A stretch of DNA of 64,000 nucleotides, from positions 372,001 through 436,000 of the forward strand of contig OZ007023.1 of the NCBI GenBank assembly GCA_963931525.1, written 5' to 3'. The position numbers were made by a program, and so were the translations under genes. Numbering within the stretch: the first letter of the stretch is position 1; each line of letters starts with the position of its first letter. Shown here piece after piece: positions 58,621 to 64,000 of the stretch. The notes below the pieces were generated by a model. That model was not told the origin of the DNA, made no database searches, and worked only from the letters and a program-made list of their open reading frames with translations. This stretch comes from Fimenecus sp900545625 (GTDB taxonomy: Bacteria > Bacillota > Clostridia > Oscillospirales > Acutalibacteraceae).

Positions 58621-59901
58621 ATGCAAGCTCGAGAAAGCAATGCCAACTACCCTTCCCGCCGCCGCGAAATGGCGAATTTTGCCGCGCGTGAGATCAAACG
58701 GGTCTGTAAGGAGATCGGCCCGCGCGCGTCCGGCGAGGAAAACGAACGCAAGGCGCAGGCGTATCTCGCCGAATCGATGAAATCCGTTGCCGACAGCGTG
58801 GAGATCGAGGATTTCGAGCTGCACCCCAAGGCGTTCATGGGCTGGGTGCTTTTGGACGTGTGCCTGATGCTCGTGTCGGGCGTGCTGCTGATTTTGGGGC
58901 TTTTGGATGTGTTCCCCGACGCAAGTACGGCGCTGACGGCGGTCGCGACCGTGCTGACCGTACTTTCGATCCTGTTTTTGGTGTTTGAATTTTTGCTGTA
59001 TAAGCCGCTTTTGGACCCGCTGTTCCCGAAGCGCAAGTCCTGCAACGTCATCTGCACCCGCAAGCCCAAAGGCGAGGTCAAACGCCGCATCGTTTTCTGC
59101 GGCCACATGGATTCGGCGTATGAGTGGACGTATCTGCGCAAGGGCGGCGGCAAGGTGTTCGCCGCCGTAGTCGGCGCGGCGTTCGGCTCCGTTTTTGTGC
59201 AGCTCGTGCTGGACATCCTTGCGTTTCTGCCGCTGCCCGGCACTGCGGACACCGTGCTTTTGGTGCTCGCCGTCCTTACGACGCTTTTGGTGATCCCGGG
59301 TGCGTTCTTTGTAAATTGGAAATGTGTCGTACCGGGTGCAAACGACAACCTCACCGGCGTGTTTGCTTCCATGGCGGTGGTGCGCTTCCTTGCGGCGAAC
59401 GACATCCGCTTTGAAAACACCGAGGTCGCCGCCGTCTCCATGGGCTGCGAGGAAGCGGGGCTTCGCGGGGCAAAGGCCTTTGCCGCAAAGCACGCCGAGG
59501 AAGATACAGAGACCGTCTACATCGTAACGGACACGCTGCGGGATTACGATTTCATGGGTGTATACAACAAGGATATGACCGGTATTGTAAAGCTGGACGC
59601 GCAGGCGGCGGCGCTTTTGAAAGCAGGCGCCAAAAACGCAGGGCACGAGCTGCCGTTTGCCAAAGTGTTCTTCGGCGCGTCGGACGCGGCGGCGCTGAAA
59701 CAGGGCGGGCTTCGCGCGGCAACACTTGCGGCGATGGATCCCACGCCCGCACGCTATTACCATACGCGCACCGACACCGCCGACAACCTCGACCTTAAAA
59801 CGCTGGAGGCGGGCATCGACGTGCTGCTGGAGACCGCGTTTTTGTATGACGAAAAAGGGCTTCGCAACGAATATGACACGGCTTCTGCCGCGCAACAATA
59901 A
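58621..59901 (+). CDS. M28-family zinc peptidase with embedded membrane helices
   Basis: 426 residues. N-terminal soluble part, two to three membrane helices at about 72-130, a further hydrophobic stretch (about 180-230) within the peptidase fold, and zinc ligands in FCGHMDSAYEW (His, Asp), VPGANDNLTGV (Asp), MGCEEAGLRG (Glu pair) and YYHTRTDTADNL (His). Such Zn aminopeptidase-like membrane proteins are common but poorly characterised. ATG 58621 follows GGAGG by 7 nt. It is cotranscribed with the lipoprotein gene 24 nt downstream. Confidence 0.85.
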   Translation: MQARESNANYPSRRREMANFAAREIKRVCKEIGPRASGEENERKAQAYLAESMKSVADSVEIEDFELHPKAFMGWVLLDVCLMLVSGVLLILGLLDVFPDASTALTAVATVLTVLSILFLVFEFLLYKPLLDPLFPKRKSCNVICTRKPKGEVKRRIVFCGHMDSAYEWTYLRKGGGKVFAAVVGAAFGSVFVQLVLDILAFLPLPGTADTVLLVLAVLTTLLVIPGAFFVNWKCVVPGANDNLTGVFASMAVVRFLAANDIRFENTEVAAVSMGCEEAGLRGAKAFAAKHAEEDTETVYIVTDTLRDYDFMGVYNKDMTGIVKLDAQAAALLKAGAKNAGHELPFAKVFFGASDAAALKQGGLRAATLAAMDPTPARYYHTRTDTADNLDLKTLEAGIDVLLETAFLYDEKGLRNEYDTASAAQQ

Positions 59902-59925
59902 ACGACCATGCAAAGGGGAATGAAC

Positions 59926-60996
59926 ATGCAAGTAAGGCTATTGAAAATCGGCTGCGTTTTAATGGCGCTCTTGTTGTGCATCGGCATGTTTGCCGGCTGC
60001 AGCATCGGCGCACAGGAAGAAGAATCCGAGCCGGTCGCCGTCACGCTCAAAACAGATCTCCATGACGCGAGCTTTGAATTTACCTATGGGGAGCTTCGCG
60101 AGATCCTGGATGCGGAATCACTTTCCAACCTGTTTGAAAGCTACGAAAACAAGACCGACGACGTGACCATCACGCTTACCTACAACGACATCCGCGCGCG
60201 CTACGGCTCGAACGAGGAAGTGTTCAACGCAGTCATGGCGCTGCTGACCGACGAGGAGCGCGCACAGCTCTCTGCCAACCGCACCGAAGTCCTCCGCTAT
60301 TACACCGAGATCGCAAACGCGATCAAGGCGCAGCAGCCTGAAACGATCCGTTCCGAGAGTTTTTGGGTTGAGGATGACACCATTGCATTCACCGCGGCGG
60401 ACGGCACCGTGCAGGATGATTCGTCCACCATTTCCAAAGCGGCGCGGCTGTATAAGGATATGATGATGAACGGCCTTTCCGAAGCGCTGCCGAACAACGA
60501 GACGCTGAAAGCCGGTACGGATCTGACCGACGCGCTGTATTTGGAGGGCACAGACGCCATCACGGCGCTGACGGACGCAGATCTGGAAGCGGTATATTCC
60601 TCCGTCAACGAAACGACCGAGAACGACTCGAACGGCAACCCCGTGGTCACGGAACTGACACGCACCGTGGAGCTGCACGTGATCCCTGAGGAAGCGTCGA
60701 TTTTGCGCGCCGTGGATATCCGCGACGAGCAGACGGTCCTGGATCTTCTCAACCGCGAGGAGAATTCCTTTACGGTTGACGGCTACACCCTGTCCTTTAC
60801 GGGGCTGACGATCACGGCGATCTTCGACGCCGATACCGACGAGCTGCTGTCGCTTTCCTACGATAAATCTATGAAAGTCTCCGCGACCGTCACAGGCACG
60901 GGCACACTCGCGCCTTTGGGCACGCAGACGCTTGATTTCGACTGCGGCGCAAACACCTATTATCAGTTCGGCTGGGCGGATCAGGCGTCGGCTTGA
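59926..60996 (+). CDS. Lipoprotein of unknown function
   Basis: 356 residues. Lipoprotein signal with a lipobox FAGC (Cys 25). The mature part is acidic and strand-rich, about 330 residues, and resembles generic Firmicutes lipoproteins without a named domain. ATG 59926 follows AAAGGGGA by 7 nt (earlier in-frame ATGs overlap the ribosome site). Followed by a strong terminator. Confidence 0.75.
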   Translation: MQVRLLKIGCVLMALLLCIGMFAGCSIGAQEEESEPVAVTLKTDLHDASFEFTYGELREILDAESLSNLFESYENKTDDVTITLTYNDIRARYGSNEEVFNAVMALLTDEERAQLSANRTEVLRYYTEIANAIKAQQPETIRSESFWVEDDTIAFTAADGTVQDDSSTISKAARLYKDMMMNGLSEALPNNETLKAGTDLTDALYLEGTDAITALTDADLEAVYSSVNETTENDSNGNPVVTELTRTVELHVIPEEASILRAVDIRDEQTVLDLLNREENSFTVDGYTLSFTGLTITAIFDADTDELLSLSYDKSMKVSATVTGTGTLAPLGTQTLDFDCGANTYYQFGWADQASA

Positions 60997-61032
60997 TCCG
61001 CGCCCCCCTGACCGTTCCCGAAGCTCCGATAG

Positions 61033-61061
61033 AAAAAGCCCCGCCGGTGCGGGGCTTTTTT
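61033..61061 (+). terminator. Intrinsic terminator of M28/lipoprotein operon
   Basis: AAAAAGCCCCGC/GCGGGGCTTTTT with a CGGT loop. Confidence 0.92.
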
Positions 61062-61129
61062 AGAAACCGTCGACAGGGGTACAGGGCGGAAGTGTGCCCT
61101 TGGCTTTGCACATGCTTCCCCCGCCCACA

Positions 61130-61165
61130 TCTAACATCTAATATCTAATTATCTAAAATCTAAAA
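61130..61165 (+). repeat. TTAGAT-like tract upstream of the fucosidase
   Basis: Minus-strand TTAGAT words (CATCTAACATCTAATATCTA-type) abut the ribosome site of the fucosidase gene. The same arrangement occurs beside the sialidase-like and GH35 genes. Confidence 0.6.
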
Positions 61166-61178
61166 CGCGGAGGTTGTT

Positions 61179-62531
61179 ATGACTGAACAGGAACGTGTCG
61201 ATCTGTACACGAGCATCGTCCCCAACCGCCGTCAGCTCCTGATCCAGGAAATGCGGTATTACGCCTTTGTCCACTACACGGTCAATACCTTTACGAACCG
61301 CGAATGGGGCAACGGCAAGGAACCCGAAAGCGTTTTTAATCCCGCCGCGCAGGACACAGACCAGTGGTGCGCCGCGATCGCGGATGCCGGCATGAAAGGC
61401 GTGATCCTCACCTGCAAGCACCACGACGGCTTCTGCCTTTGGCCCACAAAGACGACCGAACATTCCGTCAAAAACAGCCCTTATAAAAACGGCAAGGGTG
61501 ATGTGGTGCGCGAAGTGGCGGATTCCTGCCGCAAATACGGGTTGAAATTCGGCGTCTACCTTTCCCCGTGGGACCGCAACTGCCCGCTGTACGGCACGGA
61601 CGCTTACAACGATTTTTATATCGAGCAGCTCACCGAGCTTTTGACGAACTACGGCGAGATCTTCATGCTTTGGCTTGACGGCGCCTGCGGTGCGGACGCT
61701 GCCGGTCAGCCCAAGCAAAAATATGACTTTGAGCGCATTTGGAAAACGGCGGTCGAATTGCAGCCGAACATCGTGATGTCGGGCTGCGCGCCGGATGTGC
61801 GCTGGATCGGCAACGAGAGCGGCAAGACCCGCGAAAGCGAATGGAACGTCGTGCCGCGCTTTGCTTACGACCAGCAGAACCTCGCGGCGAACTGCCAGCA
61901 GGATGAAAATATGCGCAAATTCCAAAAGCGCTGCCAGGACGCCATGCTGCCCGACCTCGGTTCGCGCGCGTTTTTGGCAAACTATGATGACTTTATGTGG
62001 TATCCCGCCGAGGTGGACGTTTCCATCCGGCTCGGCTGGTTCTACCACCCGCTGCAGCGCGCCACGCTCAAATCCTTGCGCCATCTTATGAAAATTTATT
62101 ATACTTCGGTCGGCAGCAATGCGCTGCTGCTTTTGAACATCCCGCCGAACCGCAAGGGCCGCTTTGCCAAGGCCGATGTGCGCCGCCTGCGGGAAATGGG
62201 CTACTGGCTTCAAAAAGAGGACGCATGCGTCATCGAGAGCCGCCGCACCGACAGCGAAAACGGGTTTTCGATCACGCTGGAATTCCCGAAGCAGTCCGTG
62301 GACCGTGTGCGCCTTTCCGAGGACACAACCAAGTCCCAGCGCGTAGAAGCGTTTGAGATCTATGCCGAGGGCAAGTGCGTGTTCCGCGGGACGATCATCG
62401 GTTTTTCGCGTATTGCCATTTTTGACGAGCCTGTGACGACCGACCGCCTGCAAATCCGTATCACGCAGTGCCGAAACGAGCCGTATATCGACCGCACCGA
62501 GGTCTGCAAGACCGGTGCATATCGGTTTTGA
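61179..62531 (+). CDS. Glycoside hydrolase family 29 alpha-L-fucosidase
   Basis: 450 residues. Releases alpha-linked fucose from glycans. Catalytic (beta/alpha)8 domain with FVHYTVNTFTNREWG, LTCKHHDGFCLWPT, YLSPWDRNCPLYG and the nucleophile Asp 167 in FMLWLDGACG; a C-terminal beta-sandwich (about 340-450) probably binds carbohydrate. No signal peptide. GGAGG 6 nt before its ATG. Monocistronic and closed by a terminator. Confidence 0.94.
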   Translation: MTEQERVDLYTSIVPNRRQLLIQEMRYYAFVHYTVNTFTNREWGNGKEPESVFNPAAQDTDQWCAAIADAGMKGVILTCKHHDGFCLWPTKTTEHSVKNSPYKNGKGDVVREVADSCRKYGLKFGVYLSPWDRNCPLYGTDAYNDFYIEQLTELLTNYGEIFMLWLDGACGADAAGQPKQKYDFERIWKTAVELQPNIVMSGCAPDVRWIGNESGKTRESEWNVVPRFAYDQQNLAANCQQDENMRKFQKRCQDAMLPDLGSRAFLANYDDFMWYPAEVDVSIRLGWFYHPLQRATLKSLRHLMKIYYTSVGSNALLLLNIPPNRKGRFAKADVRRLREMGYWLQKEDACVIESRRTDSENGFSITLEFPKQSVDRVRLSEDTTKSQRVEAFEIYAEGKCVFRGTIIGFSRIAIFDEPVTTDRLQIRITQCRNEPYIDRTEVCKTGAYRF

Positions 62532-62552
62532 CAAATCGGTTACAATAAACAA

Positions 62553-62602
62553 AAGGACGGTTCTGTGTCTTAGCCGCACAGAACCGTCCTTCTTTCTCTT
62601 TT
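62553..62602. terminator. Bidirectional terminator
   Basis: AAGGACGGTTCTGTG/CACAGAACCGTCCTT with T-rich flanks on both sides, between the fucosidase and the convergent small membrane-protein gene. Confidence 0.92.
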
Positions 62603-62605
62603 GCG

Positions 62606-62986
62606 CTACCGCCGTATATCTAAAATCGTGCAGACCCACGCGCCAACAAGGCAGGCGAACGCGGCGGCCAGCAGTACCGCGCCTAAGGGCGAAACCACCG
62701 CGCAAAACGCCGCAAAGAATAGGGCTGCGGCAGAGGCGACGGGCAGCCAGACCGCCGCGCGGCGCAGCTCACCATAAGCGTGGTAACAAAACACACCTAA
62801 GCCCGCGACCAGCAACACACCCGCGGAGATGACGACCGGCATCATTTCTTCGCTTCCGAAGAACCGTGCGAACACCCCGAGCGGCAAAATGATAAAATAA
62901 TTCAAAATCACCAAATCGAAGTACAGAGACGCAAGGCTGAAAAGCACCAGCCCTGTCAACGTACCGATTTTTGTCCGACGCTTCAT
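62606..62986 (-). CDS. Small membrane protein, 126 aa
   Basis: Four hydrophobic helices separated by short loops, with a basic N-terminus (MKRRTKIG). AAGGGACAGGA precedes its ATG. I do not recognise the family. It has its own consensus promoter and is monocistronic. Confidence 0.65.
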   Translation of the reverse strand: MKRRTKIGTLTGLVLFSLASLYFDLVILNYFIILPLGVFARFFGSEEMMPVVISAGVLLVAGLGVFCYHAYGELRRAAVWLPVASAAALFFAAFCAVVSPLGAVLLAAAFACLVGAWVCTILDIRR

Positions 62987-63017
62987 GCTGTCCTGTCCCT
63001 TTCTTATCCCTGTCCCG

Positions 63018-63046
63018 AATATAGCACATCCGCCGCGGCTTGTCAA
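63018..63046 (-). promoter_or_regulatory. Promoter of the 126-aa membrane-protein gene
   Basis: Minus strand: TTGACA (63041-63046), 17-nt spacer, TATATT (63018-63023). Confidence 0.85.
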
Positions 63047-63059
63047 ATGCGGGCTCTTG

Positions 63060-63830
63060 TTACGCCGCATTCGCATACTGTCTGCCTGCGCTGTCGATCC
63101 GATAATTCTCCCAATAGATCAGCTCTTCCACCGTGACGAAGCTGTACCCCTCCTCCGACAAAATCCGCAGGATCTCACGCAGGGCGTCCGGCGTGTTCTT
63201 CACATCGTTGTGGAACAGGATGATGGAGCCGTTTTCCGCCGCCGCCGCCACGCGTTCCACCATTTCTTCCACCGACAGCCCCTGCCAGTCGAGGCTGTCT
63301 ACCGACCACTGCACAGTCTGCATCCCAAGGGCTTCTGCGGCGGTGATCGTGTCGTCTGTGTAGTCGCCCGAAGGCGCACGCAGCACACGCGGCCGCACGC
63401 CGGTGCAGCCTTCGATCGCGGCAGAACACGCCTCCATGTCCGCGAGCAGCTCATCATACGTCAATTCACTGTAGGTCTTGTGACTGTCGGAGTGGTTGCC
63501 GATGGTGTGCCCCGCGTCGTAAAACGCTTTCACGCTTTCGGGGTATTTGCGCACCCAGTCCCCGACCGCAAACACCGTCACGTGGGCGTTATATTCCGCT
63601 AAGATCTCTAAAAGTTCCGCGGTATCCTCTGCGCCCCAAGCCGCGTCAAAGGTGATGGCGACCTTTTTTTCTGCGGTCTCCACACAGTAGACGGGAAGGC
63701 GCCGCGACTGCGCTTCCGCCGCCGTCCCGCTCGCATATTGGTTGGAAACGCCCGCGAGCACAAAGGCGGCGGCAAGGATGAGCACCAGCCCGATGGACAG
63801 CGTCCGACGTGTGATCAGTATATATCGCAT
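63060..63830 (-). CDS. PdaB-like polysaccharide deacetylase (NodB domain)
   Basis: 256 residues. Membrane segment at about 9-27, then a NodB (CE4) domain with the PdaB-type ITFDAAWGAED, the metal-binding NHSDSH, RAPSGDYTDDT and SVDSLDWQG, and IILFHND. CE4 enzymes deacetylate GlcNAc or MurNAc in wall glycans; PdaB-like members act in spore-cortex maturation. ATG 63830 follows GGGAGGGG. The exact subfamily is likely but not certain. Confidence 0.88.
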   Translation of the reverse strand: MRYILITRRTLSIGLVLILAAAFVLAGVSNQYASGTAAEAQSRRLPVYCVETAEKKVAITFDAAWGAEDTAELLEILAEYNAHVTVFAVGDWVRKYPESVKAFYDAGHTIGNHSDSHKTYSELTYDELLADMEACSAAIEGCTGVRPRVLRAPSGDYTDDTITAAEALGMQTVQWSVDSLDWQGLSVEEMVERVAAAAENGSIILFHNDVKNTPDALREILRILSEEGYSFVTVEELIYWENYRIDSAGRQYANAA

Positions 63831-63935
63831 AAACACCCCTCCCGGCAATATATATGCATAGGCGGGGTGCGAATATAGCGCACCGGCTTGCCCTTTTCGC
63901 CGATATAGCAGGAAAAGCAAGTGAAACTGACACGA

Positions 63936-63971
63936 CGAAAAAGCGGCGCGTACCGTTTTGGTACGCGCCGC
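63936..63971 (-). terminator. Terminator at right edge
   Basis: GCGGCGCGTACC/GGTACGCGCCGC hairpin with TTTTT on the minus strand; probably ends a minus-strand gene that lies beyond the window. Confidence 0.7.
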
Positions 63972-64000
63972 CCTTTATATTTGGGGTTCGGTTTTATGCT

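Overview
The window looks like a chromosome segment from a spore-forming, Gram-positive anaerobe, most likely a Clostridia (Oscillospirales-type) gut bacterium. The evidence is a high-GC genome with consensus SigA-type promoters, a SpoIIE phosphatase, a PdaB-like deacetylase, a MecA-like adaptor, a yybP-ykoY riboswitch, and a Firmicutes-type run of smc-ftsY-topA-dprA and infC-rpmI-rplT genes. Taxonomy is inferred; no rRNA gene is present.

Layout. 1-2.6 kb: a DUF4037 nucleotidyltransferase-like gene coupled to a TPR protein, plus one unknown gene. 2.8-6.9 kb (+): a glycerophosphodiesterase, walJ-rlmH, and a three-gene ECF sigma cassette. 7.2-12.65 kb (-): a CooC-type nickel ATPase, two 2-hydroxyacyl-CoA dehydratase/benzoyl-CoA-reductase-family proteins, their activase, a previously hidden 52-residue membrane protein, and an orphan acetyl-CoA-synthase domain, all under one promoter. 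This is the best candidate for an undescribed system. 12.7-15.65 kb: a PacL-type P-type ATPase under a manganese-type riboswitch. 15.8-19.8 kb: a reduced Rnf module (D, E, A only) with a membrane-anchored DUF4015 protein. 19.9-24.1 kb: a MecA-like gene, rpe, a membrane-anchored protein and proBA. 24.8-27.1 kb: spoIIE. 27.6-30.1 kb: a PadR/DUF1700/DUF4097/PspC envelope operon with a long leader. 30.7-33.9 kb: a small conserved protein, a surface protein, tRNA-Thr(GGT), a PHP phosphoesterase and an unknown gene.

34-53 kb (-) is a housekeeping superoperon region: infC-rpmI-rplT with an attenuator leader, then a TrmH-family methyltransferase, dprA, topA, trmFO, plsX, rnc, smc, ftsY, rdgB, yhbY, nadD, yqeK, rsfS and leuS, many overlapping by 4-32 nt. 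53.4-62.5 kb holds three glycosidases without signal peptides (sialidase-like, GH35 beta-galactosidase, GH29 alpha-fucosidase), interleaved with a VanY-type carboxypeptidase, an M28 membrane peptidase and a lipoprotein. The right end carries a small membrane protein and a PdaB-like polysaccharide deacetylase.

A second theme is a rich population of short intergenic repeats. REP-like hairpins with a GTAG head occur in three stem sequences, and three sets are arranged as inverted pairs about 140-145 bp apart. A ~200-bp multi-hairpin element is present in two opposite copies plus a variant. Tracts of TTAGAT-like words adjoin the hairpins. No mobile-element protein, CRISPR array or replication origin was seen.
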